Source: Lineolata rhizophorae (Eukaryota > Ascomycota > Dothideomycetes > Lineolatales > Lineolataceae). From it: a stretch of DNA of 64,000 bases. Shown in pieces: positions 53,241-64,000 of the stretch. The position numbers and the translations under genes are program-made. The stretch is taken from assembly GCA_010093515.1 (NCBI GenBank), contig MU001673.1:1477222-1541221 (forward strand), read 5' to 3'. Within the stretch, counting starts at the first letter, position 1. Each line of letters begins with the position of its first letter. The notes under the pieces were generated by a model. The model searched no databases. It had not been told where the DNA came from and was given only the letters and a program-made list of their open reading frames with translations.

Positions 53241-56200
53241 TGGGTGGGGTTGGTTGTGGCTTGCATATGTATGGAGGGGTGAGGTAGAGATGCGGGCTGA
53301 GACACGGTCTTGGGAGTGGTGGGTGGGGAAAGGAGGGGGCAAATGTGCGGAAGGGGATCGATCGAGCGATGGTGCGATGGGAGAGATTTGGGAAGGGAGG
53401 GGGGGTATGGCTAGAGGGCAGGAGTGCAAAGGAATGTGGGTAATGGATTGAAGCAGTGGGAGTCGGGCAGATGAGGAAAGGGAAGGCCGGAATCGAGAGC
53501 GGGAGGAAGAGGGCCCATGAGAGGAGCATAGGAAATAGAGATCGGGGAGTGCATTTGCGTTGCATGAGCATGCTTCCTTTTTCTGTGGCTCTTGCCTCTA
53601 CGCTGCGTTCGGGATAGTCTGGGGGCGGCGACACTTGCTGGGCCCGTCTCGTGCAGAGAGCGATGGATGGACTGAAGCGTGTCCAATTGGGGACGAGGAC
53701 GGGGGGTTTCCTGGTGCACCGTTCCGTAGGTGGAGCTAGCTGCTCCTCGATCTCAAACCGTCGGGACGCGCGCCGTCTTATCGAAGCTTATCTTATTTCA
53801 TTCTATCCTTTTGTTTTTTTGTCGCTTTTCGGCCTCCCGTCATCTACCGAGTTCTACCGGGTCTACTCGGGTCCGCGCAGGGCGCGGACTTGATCGGAGC
53901 GGCGAATCTCGAAGCGTTGTGCGTGCGTGTGTAAGGGGAGGGATGGCGGGTCACGGTGCAGGCCGATTGGGGCACAGGCCGCGATGGAGAGCGCGGCGCG
54001 GCTCTGCTGCGGTGCGATGCAGATGCGGTGGGCGTGCTGCATGGGGGGCGTATGCGGGCGGGCGGGGTTGGATTTGCGAACCCGGCGCCTGGGAATGGCG
54101 CGGTAGCGCAAAGGCGCGCACGCACACGCACGTACGCAGGTGGTAGGGTAGGAAGGGATCGATGTTTGGGGAGTCTCCCTTTTTCCTTCTCTGCCGCCGC
54201 CGTGGTCTTTTCTTTTGCGCGGCACAAGATTCCGCTTTGGAGGGGCGGTGACGCAGGAAGAGGGGGGCTGCTTGTCGCGCGTGGGCGGGCGCGACTCTCG
54301 ACTTGTACATTCCTGGGGCAGGCGGTAGGTTTCGAGGAGGGAATAACGCCTTCCGCATGTACATACGTACATTCGTACATGCGTAGGTACGTTCTCCACT
54401 TTATCCGGGCTGCGACACATGGCGGATATGCTCGGCGACCTGGCGGTGGAAGTAAGTGCACGCTAGACGGATGCACAAACCGACTAACTCAAACCATCAC
54501 CGGCCCTCCCCTTCCTCCTCGGCCGGCGGCGGCCACCCACATGCCTAGCACAGGCGGTGCCAGCCGGCGTTTCTAGCCGGTTGCTAAGTGTGCCCTTGTA
54601 CTACGTACGTCCAGATCCACGTCCGGGCGGCGGCGGCCAGCATTCAGCGGGACGGGAGGAGGCGGGTGGGCAAGGTGACACCGGAGCTTTTCTTTTTCTT
54701 TCTTTTTTTTTGTCCCTCTTTTATTTTCTTCCTCTCTCGTCGACCTTGGCTTGCTGCTGCTCTTCTACTTTCCTACTGGACGGTGTCCCTCCCTCTCCCC
54801 GTCCGCCTCGGGTACCTAAGCTTTCCCTTTCCGGCTCGGCACGCCGCCCGTTGCCCCCGATCCGGATCTCCGAAATTCGTCGGGCTCGCTACGCCCACGA
54901 GGACGGGTGTGTGTGGAGAGGCGGGAGATCCAATTGGGCCGTGGAATGGAGAGAGCGGCGGCGTGCCGGGCGCGCAAGGCGGGAACTGAAGTGCTCGGGT
55001 TGCTTCGGGGACGCGTAGGAATGGCTGCTTTGGCACAGATAGGCCTGCCGTAGTTAGAGCGCACCTAGGTGTGGAGATAGGGTGCTTCTCTTGCCTGCGC
55101 AGTAGATGGGCGCCCGGAGGCGGATGGTTGCGCGCTCCTCAGCTGCAAATGCGCCGCCGACGACGCAACCGCCGATGCTTCGGGAAGCCGGTTCCCAGGG
55201 CCGTGGAGAGCACGGGTTGGGTGTGCGCGGTGGAGGTGTCGGTGGCGGCGACGGTACGGAGTAGGGAGCAGGTACTACATCCGGCTCGTTCATTGAGAGG
55301 CGCGGAATAGGATGGAATAGATGGAAGGACGGAGATGAGATGAGAGTAGGTAGATCTGGGTGTTGGTTGGCTCGATAGGATGGGAGTGACAGGAGTTGTA
55401 ATGAGAAGTGATTTGCACGACTCACGACGGCAACGAGGTTGGGAGTTCGATATTAGGAATTTTTTTTTTCAATAGTTTCGCCGGCTTCCAAGACTATTGA
55501 ATCGTTTTAATTGGTGATTGGCACTTCTGACTGGCCAGTGACCATTAGTAAAGTGACCGCGACAATTGACTTGATAGGCGGATGATGAAGATCGACTTCG
55601 CAAACTATTGGCAGGCGGGAAAACAACCCAAGCCCTTTCCAATCTTTATAGACGCTTTTTCCTCCCTTTCGTATATACTTCTCAATCGAACCCCTCACTT
55701 CTTGATGCGGCAGGTCCACAACAAATCCCAACCCAGCTCTTCCGCATACCGCAGCAATCCCCCCTCAGCCGATCAATGTTCATGCCCAACTCTTCACGAC
55801 CGTCTCCCCAAAATTGCGCCACCATGACTCTCTCCCTCTCCGCTTCCCTCCCTCTTTCCCCCTTCTCCCTTCCCAGCCCTGCGCCCGGAAATGACCGCCT
55901 CCACCCAATCCCATGCCTCCATCCACGCTCCGCTCGCCGTCCCATTCATCACCCACGGCAATCAGGCAAAAAATGAACAAAAAAATAAAAATAAAACCAC
56001 CCCGGACCCAGCTTGACTCGCTCGCCGGCTCGCCCGCCGCCGCCGCCGTCGCGCCGCCGCAACGCGACGCGCCGGACCGCGCACCGGGGTTATGCGCCCC
56101 TCCCCCCCTCCCCCCCATTTACCAAGTGGGGAGGGGATGTCCGCCGCCCCGGGGATCGTCGAAAGAGCGCCTCTACCCCCTCCCCCCCCCCCAACCCCCC

Positions 56201-57030
56201 GCACCCCTTTCGCGCAGGCGGACGGCGCGAGCGAGCGGCCGCGTGCGCCCGCACACGGCCGGGCGGGCGGCCGGGATCATCCCGGGGCGGCGGGGCGGAC
56301 GCCATCTGTGGACCGGGCCGGGGGGAGCTGGGGCCTTCTTTTGTATTTTTGTTTTTATTTTTATTTTTATTATTATTTTTTGGGTCGTCTTGTTCCTTGC
56401 GCAACTGTATGTAGCGGGACGTGAGAGGCGGGACGTGAGAGGCGGATGCAGGCTCTTTCGGGGACGGTGATGGAAGTGCGCGGCGATTTGGGGAGAGGTT
56501 GTGTTGGAGCTGGGCGGCTGGGTTGTCCCCGTCTACATGCGGTCGCAAGGGGCTGACTGTCTCGATTTCCACGCGCCGAGAAGGGCGTCCACTCCACAGC
56601 ATCGCGAAAAGGTCAGCAGCTGCCGGTAACGACCTGTCCAACAACAAGAAGAAAGGAAAAAAAACCCAGCCGGGCCCCAGACACGCGGCTGGCAGCAAGC
56701 AACCCGACTTCGATGCCCGTTGCCCACGCCCACTGGCCAGGACAGCCACGGGCCGCGCGCAGGCAAGGACGCAGGGATCCTCCAGGGATCAACGCCGAAG
56801 GGCCGGGAATCCCGGCAAACGGAGCGACGAGGGGCGGAGTGGACCGCTGCGAATTCGAGGATGTGATTGGGACTTGGAGTGCAAAGAGTGCCGTGCAGAA
56901 GCTGAACAGGTAGGCGGCAATCCGCGGAGGTATAACCATAGAACATGCGGGTACGAGAGAGAATAGGTAGAAGCGTTGTACTAGATCTAGGAGCATACAT
57001 AGGCGCCTACTTCGACACTGTGGCGCCCAG

Positions 57031-57046
57031 ATACATACATACATAC
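57031..57046. repeat. ATAC tetranucleotide repeat
   Basis: Four ATAC units lie directly before a gtaggtacc motif. Confidence 0.85.
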
Positions 57047-57302
57047 CTATGTAGGTACCTTATTGTGCGCAGATAACCAGATCTTTCCAACGGCCGCCCC
57101 AGCATCACCTCCGCTCAGTACCTGTACGTATACCTACACGTCCTTTCAAAGTCACCACCTCCCCTCTTGCCCCCTCCGCTCACCTCACCTCTCCTCGGCT
57201 CGGCTCGGCTCGTCCGCCCACCCCCAGTCGACAACGGCCCACCCCGCCCCTCGGCGCGTCCCAAGCGGAACAACCAGCCGGTTCCTCGCGAGCCTGGGGC
57301 TC

Positions 57303-57322
57303 GGCAGGGCAGGGCAGGGCAG
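57303..57322. repeat. GGGCA pentanucleotide repeat
   Basis: About four GGCAG/GGGCA units. A CGGCT triplication occurs nearby at 57195-57211. Confidence 0.8.
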
Positions 57323-59791
57323 AGGCGTTGGTTGGGTTTTCTGATGCGCTGATGCGGTGCTGGAGGCCGGGGGAGGGGGAGGAGCGCGGGAAAGCTGGGG
57401 TGCTGGCTCCCGGGGGGGGAAGGGGGTGGCAGGGAGGTTGGAGGGGAGGGCTGCGCGGCGAAGACAGGCTTGGTCGGCATGGTGTAGGTACACAGTACAT
57501 CTAGGTAGAAACTACTCCGTAGATGGCGGGGAATGGAAATTTCTTTCCCTTCCGCTTTTACTCCCTTTGGCTTCGGTTCAGCAACTACCGGGCTGGGTCT
57601 GTTGTTTTGCCGGGACGCGCGAGCGACAAGTGACGCAGAGGGTAGTAGGGCTCGAAGGAAGGAATGAATGAATGGATGGATGAATTCGCGAAGAAGGGAC
57701 TTCGCATCTTTTTTTTTTTCTTTCTCTTTTTGCTACACATCACATTTTCTACGCTCAGCCGGTCACTTTTAGGCCTTTTTGGACTTCGCCGCGCTCGCGC
57801 CGCATAGGTAGGACTGCTCGCGCTCACGCAACCAACACGAGATTCAAGAGCGAGCGAACGAGCAGGAGAGGTCGCGCCCCGTCGCCAGCTGTTGTAGCTT
57901 GCGAGCTCGACTCGCGGGAGAAAGAGACAAAGAGAGAGACAGCCGGGTGGTGAGGCTCGAGTACGTACGTATGCATACATACGCGAGGTACCCCGAATCC
58001 CTCCCCCGATTCCAACCACTTGCAGCTTGGCCCAGGCGCTCCCGCATCCCGCGCGATGCCGCAGGCGAAGCTGCGGCACGCCGGTTAGCTCCCCGATCGT
58101 CTCATCGTCTCGTGCTCGGGGCCTCGAAACCTTCTTGTCGCGCCGGCAATGTGATTGGGCGCCGATTGCGCACACGCGAGCGGAGTGGGCTCGCCTGTCA
58201 CCCGCCAAGGGGGCCCGGGCTGGCCGGCTAGCTGGCAAGCACGCAAGCAAGTGCGCAAGCAAGTCGGCGTGACGCTACCAGCCCGTTCGTATCCCTCGAC
58301 AACAGCCTCCCTCGGAGGCATCAGCGCCCTACCTGAGTACGTACATGCCTAGACACTGGCTGAGCCGCTACCGTCTCGCCGGACCCCTTGAGTGGAGGCT
58401 CGGAGTCAGAGGGACGTAGCGTTGGATCTACTCGAACTGGACCGACTGGAGACGGGCGGCGCGTTTGATGCTGAGTCCTCTTCGACTCCACCAGCTAGCT
58501 ACCTGCGGGCACCCGGCCGAGAGAAGGCCAGTAGTCCACACTGGCGAGCGAGCGCATGCGCCGTCACTTACGTTTGCCGTTGCAGAAGAGTTCCCGCTCC
58601 GGCCCACCAACCCTCGGATGTGCAATTCGAACAGAAAAACCACGGCAGAGGATTCCGTGCGCGAGCTGTCTGCTACTAGGTACGTAGCAGCCGGCTCGTA
58701 CGTGCGGGTAGGTGGATCGAGTAGCTACCTGCCGCAGGAGAGAGAGAGGCATGGCGTACGTGTCTTAGTGATCGACCGCGGAGAGTCACGGCGGAGTACC
58801 GAAGCAACCGTACGCATGTAGGTAGCGGCGTCGCGTTCGGCCCAGGCCTGAATCTCGATAGTCCGGTGGGCCTTTGCCTGGCCCTCGGTCTGTCTATCCG
58901 TCTGCGTGGGCGGCTGCCGACGATAATGACGACGGGCTGGCCTCGTTCGTAGTATAGTGTGCGTAGTACTCAGCTTGCGCGCGCGCACACATACACATAC
59001 ACACACATACCATCTCATCCCATCATCCATCGGGGGTCGCATCGTCCATCGCACAGGACTCACACCCACGCTCACGCAGCCCTCTACCACCCAGGTCCTC
59101 CAACACCGTACCCTCCCTCACCCCCCCCGGTCAGGTCCTGGCCAGGTTTCACTGGGCGCTTCGTCCATGGCACGACGTGCATGAGGCGTTTGCTAGCGCG
59201 GCCGGGTCGAGATGGGACGAAGATGGTCCGGCGCGCGGCCCCGTCGCCGTGGCACGGGGAGCGAAGCGACTCGGAGCGAGTCCGTTTCAAACAGGCCGCC
59301 CGCCGCCTGCCGCCCGCCGCCCAGCCAGGGCCCGTGGAATCATCACTTTTCTTTTTTTCTTCTTTTCTTTTGTGTTGCAGCTGTGATGTGTGTGTGTGTG
59401 TGTTTGTGTGCGAGTGTGGTCTTTTCGAGGGGGTTTTCTGGTTCTTTTGCTGTCTCGTGCCTTTCAGTCTGCTCTCTGGCTCTCTGGAGGGGAAGAAGTG
59501 AGAGGAGCAAAACACGTCTCCGGCAACACCCCTCCCCCCCATCCCCCGAATCCCCCTTCCGTAGCAGGCGACGCTGGTCTTATTCAGTCGCCGTATCTAC
59601 GTAGCTAGGGGCCAGGAAGGGGAGCTCGGCCGCGGCATGGTCTAGCAGGAGGACGGAAGAGGGACCGGCCACAAGCCGGCCGCGCGGGCGTTCTAGTGTC
59701 GTCGTGCCGGGTCTCATCGCTCACGTTGCTCCCATATATTGGCGCGCCCCTGGCGAAAAAAGAAAAAGGCCCGCGCCGGTACCACAGGCTT

Positions 59792-59846
59792 TGCTGCTGC
59801 CGCTGCCGCTGCCGTTGCCGTTGCCGTTGCCCGCTGCTGCTGCTGC
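59792..59846. repeat. Imperfect GCT/GCC/GTT trinucleotide array
   Basis: An 18-unit imperfect trinucleotide array (gctgct, gccgct, gccgtt) in non-coding sequence upstream of the otubain gene. Confidence 0.8.
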
Positions 59847-61051
59847 CACGGCCTGCTGCCACTGGGTGCTTGCTGCTGCGACGGCGACGTTGCGTCGCAC
59901 TCCCTCCTCTCCGGCGGCCCCGTCCTACTAAAGGCCCATCGTGCCCTCCCTCCGCCCCGCCATTTGCTTCCCTCCCAAGGATCCCAATTGACGCGCGCAG
60001 CCTCGAGAAGAGTCCCATCCCGATCGGGGCTGTCAAGAGCTCCTCGCCGTCCCACGGGCCCAGCCGTTGCTCCATGGGCCGCTGCGCGTGCGCGACCGAT
60101 ATCGCACGTCTCGTCGATCAGCATCCAAGCGTCTGACGCCAGTAAGGCACCCGCCCCTCCTTCTTGCGGCCCCCCTCCCCCCCCGGTCGACTGACTCTCT
60201 CCCCTTCTCGCCAGCCCGCCAAGAGAAGCCGAGGAGATAGCACTAGAGGGAAGGGGTTTGATCACGACGACTCGGTCGGGTCAATTGGAAGCCATTGGCG
60301 GCGTGCCACACGCGCACGCGCACGCGCGACCTCGCGGGAGAACAAAAGGAAGAAGAGGGAAGCCGGCCAGCCGGCCGCAACACGACAACCTTGGTGCCCT
60401 TTCCAACACCCCTCCCCCCGTCACCCCGGAGCGACGCCTGATAAAGGGCCTTGCCTTTGGGCCGTCTTCTTTCTTAAGGGACCGAAGAAGGAAAGCAGAG
60501 CAGCGACCGCGCAAGCAAGAAGCAGCAACACATTCGTTCTCTTCCACCCCGGGGCCCCCCGGCCGCCCGCAGACGCACCACCGCGCACTACCCACGCCGT
60601 GCAGTCGCCGGCAGGCACCAATCAGAGCCCTTGGCTCGGCGACGAGCTCTGGCCGCAGCTTCTCTGCTCTTGCGAGATATTTGAGTTTCGTTGGTCGGCG
60701 CGCCGGGCTTTCCCTTCATCGTCTTGCTATTTCCTTTTCTTTTTTTCCTTTTGCTTGTTCTTGTACCGGGACCGGGACTCGAGGAGAAGGCATTAATTGC
60801 ACCGGCTTGACCCAGCACAAGGCATCGCTGCCGTTCTTGCTGCCGTCGTCGCCGGCCGCCCTCTCGTTGTTTGCTGCTACCCTCGCTTGTTTGCTGCGCT
60901 GCAGCTGGCAGCTTGAGCAGCAACACCTCCTGGACCGGCAACCCCCCGAGGCGTTTGGGTGCGCTTGTGTGCATAAGAGCGTGCGGGTCCAAGCGGCCGC
61001 TGCTTGCTGGGCGAGCGTGCGCGCGGGAGAGAAAGAGAGGGAGCGCGAGAG

Positions 61052-61143
61052 ATGGCACAAGCGACAATGGCGGCCCTGAACCGGCAGCCGGTGCTCGCGT
61101 CCGACTACGCCCATTCCTTCGCCCCCATGCAGCAGCAGCAGCC

Positions 61144-61175
<32 letters not shown>

Positions 61176-63093
61176 TCCACCACCACTCGGCGTTTGCAGG
61201 CCCCGCCCTTGCGTCGCCCGCCCTCGGCGGCAGCCACCACCAGAAACCCCAGCAACCCCGGCACCAGCACCAACACCAGCGCCAGCCGCCGCCGCCGCCG
61301 CCGCAGCATCACCACTATCCGCAGCAACAGCAACACCACCAGCTGCACCACCACCCCCACCACCACCAACAACAACATCCGCTGCAACATCACCTGCACC
61401 ACCCGCACCACCACGCCCATCGCTCTCAACAGCAGCACCACCACCACTCCCAGCACCACGATCACCTGCTCAGCTTCCGCCCCGCGGACCTCCCCGCCTC
61501 GGTCGCCTACGACAACTCCGCCGCCGCCGCGCACCTCACCACCGCCCGCGCCGCGCCCGCGCCCGCTCCCGCTCCCGCCGCCGCCGCCGTGCACGTCGCC
61601 AACATGGCCTCGTACACGCCGTCCGAGGACGAGCTCGCCCAGATGCAGAAGCTGTCCAACGAGTACGAGCCCGAGTTCACTGTGCGTACAAGCAATTTTT
61701 TTTTCTTTTTTGGACAAGGCGTTTTGCTCCTTTTTTCAGCTTTTGCCTTTTTGGTTCTTCTCTTCTAGCTACTCGCGGGTGCGGGCTGGCCCGCACGCCC
61801 CGGGAACTCCTCTTTCTGCTTCTGCTAGCTACGCGTGAGAAACAAAAATAAAGAAGGAGAAATTTTCAAAATTAAGCAGGCAGAAAGGCAAGGCTGACCC
61901 GTTGAGAGCAGGGTCCGCTTGTCGGTGAGCGCCAGTCCACCAACAACATCACCACCGAGTACGCGAGCGGCGACCCCGTCTACCGCGCCAAAACCACCGT
62001 GCGTCGTCCCAATGCTGCCTCTTCCTCCCTGATGAACCGTTCTTGGATCCCTCCGTTGGCGGTGCTGCTGACGCCCAATTCTTTGGTTTCCTTTTTGCCT
62101 CGCTCCAGACCCTCCCGCAAAAATACTCGCACTATCGCACCTGTCGGGGCGACGGCCACTGCGGCTGGCGGGGTGAGTTTTCCTTCCTCCGTCTCTTCCC
62201 CCCCCCCTTCAACCCCCCACGTCCCCGACGCCCGCATCGCGCCGCGAACCTTGCGCAGCCCCAGGTCCGATAAGCTTAATTCGTTCCATTTTCGCTAACC
62301 GGGGTCTTTCTCGCCTGTGCTTGCTGTAGCCGTCGCATTCACGTACTTCGAGGCGCTGTGCCGCATAGGCGACGCGAACAAGTTCGCTGAGGAGGAGGCG
62401 CGGCTGCGTTCGCTCGCGAACATCCTCAACACGGTCGGCATCGCGGAGCACCTGTACGAGGACTTCCAGGATGATACTTTCGACCTGCTCCGGAAGATGG
62501 CGGCCCTGGTGGGCACGATGGAGGCGGAAAAGCAGCTGCTGGAGTCGTTCAATGAGGAGAACTTCGCCATGAGCATCATCACTTACCTGAAGGTGCGTAT
62601 ATGCATGCGGGGTCGGCTCGTCGGGGATATCTTGCGTTCGGAAAACGGTCCCGTTCTAACTCCAGATGCTCGTTCTAGCTCTTGACGTCGGCATGGATCC
62701 AAACGCACGCGGACGAGTACTCGAACTTCATTCTCGGCGACGTGCGGACGTACTGCAGTACCAACATCGATCCATCTATAGCCGAGCTCGAGGATATATC
62801 CCTGCGCGGGCTCACCGACGTTCTCACCACGCCTACCGGAATCGTCACAAAAGTCATCTACCTCGACCGAAGCCAAGGTGACGAAGCCAACGCCTACACG
62901 TTCGGCGGGCCAGCCATTCCAACGCCAAATATGCCCACCATCTGGTTGCTCTACAGACCGTAAGCCCCTTTACATCCTCACGCTCTCTTGCCTTTCTAAC
63001 CACGACTCGTCTAACACACGCTTCCAAAAATCACAGCGGCCACTACGACATCCTCTACAAGGCCGAAGAAGTGCCATCCGCCCTCCCGCCGAC

Positions 63094-63135
<42 letters not shown>

Positions 63136-63989
63136 GCAGCAGCCGCAGCAAGACATGCCCTCGGCGGCCGCCGCTCCCACGCCCGCCTCCCACCTCCAAG
63201 TCAACCTCGGCACCGCCTTCCCCGAGCCCTTCGCCGACGACATCCCCATGTCCAGCCTCATGACGCTCATCCCCGGCGCATCCATCATGCCCGGCCCGGC
63301 CGCGCCCCACTACGCCGCCTGGGCCCCGCCCCTCTACGCCCAGCCCTCCGACTTCGCCTCCACCGCCCTGCACCACCATCACCAACACCACCACCAGCAA
63401 GCCCCGCCCACGTCGCTCATGCCGACGGCCCCGCCGCCCCCGCCGTCCGCCCCCGCCCCCGCTACCCCCGCCCAGCAGGCCCCGCCCCCGCCCGCCCCGC
63501 CCGCCCCGCCCGCCCCGCCGCCCTCCCAGCCGGCCTCGGCGCCCACCCCCGCGTACGCGAACGTGCCCGTGCCCGCGGGCCAGGCCCAGGCCCAGGACTA
63601 CGCGGCGCTGCAGCAGGCGCAGGCGCAGGCGCAGGTGGCGCTCGAGTCGCCGCCGCCGGTCGGCGTTGCGGCCGGGCCGTTCCGGCCGAGCGCGTGGGAG
63701 CTGGACTACGCGTCGGGGCCGACGAGCAACTTGCCGTTTCAGACGGCGATTTTTCGGAAGTATGGGACCCTTGGTCTTTTTTTCTTTTTTTTTTTTTTTT
63801 GTGGAGAAGGGTGTTTTGGGCGTTTTGGGGAGTGTTTGGGATGATGCCTGCTGACTTGGATGGGCGACGGCTAGCTCGCATTACAACACGGCGCACTTTC
63901 TTAACCCGGACTTCCAGCCCGAGGAGTGGTCGCCGGAAAACGAGTATCCGACGTCGAAGCGGGACCGGCATAAGTCGACGAGTTCGTGA
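61052..63989 (+). CDS. Otubain-type deubiquitinase (peptidase C65) with Gln/His/Pro-rich arms
   Basis: Seven exons (61052-61681, 61912-61998, 62109-62172, 62330-62592, 62679-62959, 63037-63759, 63875-63989) give about 720 residues. The first 180 residues are Gln/His/Pro-rich. The otubain core starts at SEDELAQMQKLSNEYEPEFT and GPLVGERQSTNNITTEY, then KYSHYRTCRGDGHCGWRAVA (Asp254 and nucleophile Cys257), IITYLKLLTSAWIQTHADEY, LDRSQGDEANAYTFGG and GHYDILY (His444). These are the catalytic triad residues of OTUB1-like enzymes, which cleave mainly Lys48-linked ubiquitin chains. After the domain comes a second CAG-encoded Gln tract, a Pro/Ala-rich stretch, then NSHYNTAHFLNPDFQPEEWS and a basic end. 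Intron 3 splits the Ala codon after GHCGWR. All joins keep frame; intron 4 must use the second AG (GTTCTAG). Confidence 0.94.
61130..61174 (+). repeat. CAG trinucleotide repeat, N-terminal poly-Gln tract
   Basis: Fifteen mostly CAG codons in exon 1 of the otubain gene, with one CCG interruption. Confidence 0.9.
63095..63151 (+). repeat. CAG trinucleotide repeat, C-terminal poly-Gln tract
   Basis: About 18 CAG/CCG codons in exon 6 of the otubain gene, right after the catalytic domain. Confidence 0.9.
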
Positions 63990-64000
63990 TGAGGGAGGGG

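Larger units (their letters stand above)
53241..61051. other. 7.8-kb gene-free region before the otubain gene
   Basis: The longest gap in the window. It is mostly GC-rich, with many overlapping frames on both strands that lack any motif. Several short gtaggtac/tacgtacgt-type motifs are scattered at about 54360-54395, 54600, 57028-57060, 57961-57995, 58336 and 58679-58720. It also contains pyrimidine/T-rich leader-like stretches (54684-54735, 57710-57730, 59345-59375, 60728-60755), as found near fungal transcription starts. It could hold a long promoter/5' UTR or non-coding transcripts, but nothing in it is supportable as protein-coding. Confidence 0.5.

Noticed and set aside
60258-61079. 273-codon plus-strand frame just before the otubain start
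   Set aside because: Mixed Arg/Ser/Ala composition overlapping the probable 5' UTR, out of frame with the otubain gene and without a motif.
60716-61717. 333-codon minus-strand frame of Leu/Val/Gly runs
   Set aside because: It is the antisense reading of the CAG/CAC-rich otubain first exon.
1-64000. tRNA, rRNA and CRISPR search by eye
   Set aside because: B-box-like words (for example agttcgaccccc-type near 35530) lack a matching A box and cloverleaf, and no regularly spaced repeat arrays were found.

Overview
This window looks like nuclear chromosomal DNA of a filamentous ascomycete (Pezizomycotina, most likely a sordariomycete). The genes carry short introns of about 50-230 nt with GT(R)NGT donors, CTRAC/CTAAC-type branch sites and YAG acceptors. 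Coding regions are strongly GC-rich at third positions. The families are typical of such fungi: a DASH-complex Spc19, a secreted GH115 glucuronidase, a CBM18-glyoxal oxidase, a caspase-like peptidase and a Pogo-type transposase. No tRNA, rRNA, CRISPR or bacterial-type operon was seen. Genus and species cannot be fixed from the sequence alone.

Layout. 0-7.3 kb is an accessory-looking end: a transposase cut by the window edge (- strand), a caspase-like protein with a C-terminal membrane anchor (- strand), and an intact four-exon secreted GH115 enzyme (+). 8-22 kb is a housekeeping block: a small hypothetical ORF, the ribosome-associated Hsp70 Ssz1 (-), divergent from exosome subunit Rrp40 (+), then cytosolic aspartyl-tRNA synthetase (+), the exosome cofactor Lrp1/Rrp47/C1D (-) and casein kinase I of the Hrr25/CK1-delta type (-). 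22-27.7 kb has no gene I can support; its distal part is AT-rich. 27.7-39 kb holds DASH subunit Spc19 (-) divergent from mitochondrial ATP synthase subunit j/Atp18 (+, only 59 aa over four exons), the mitoribosome factor Rsm22 (-) and an unrecognised coiled-coil protein (+).

39-49 kb is a gene-poor, lower-GC block. It has a two-CBM18 glyoxal oxidase (AA5) whose reading frame is broken by a TAG 44 codons before its natural end, a second probable relic also interrupted by a TAG, and an orphan Ser-rich protein. 49-64 kb returns to housekeeping: phosphopantothenate-cysteine ligase Cab2 (-), COP9 signalosome subunit 2 (+), a 7.8-kb gene-free stretch, and an otubain-type deubiquitinase (+) with Gln/His/Pro-rich arms.

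Shared themes are protein synthesis and quality control (Ssz1, AspRS, Rsm22), nuclear RNA decay (Rrp40 plus Lrp1), ubiquitin/NEDD8 control (Csn2, otubain) and plant or fungal wall chemistry (GH115, AA5-CBM18). The most interesting points are the tail-anchored caspase-like protein beside a transposon, the AA5 nonsense codon in a CpA-to-TpA context, an optional last intron that would switch the CK1 tail, and a probable GC-AG intron in the AspRS gene.
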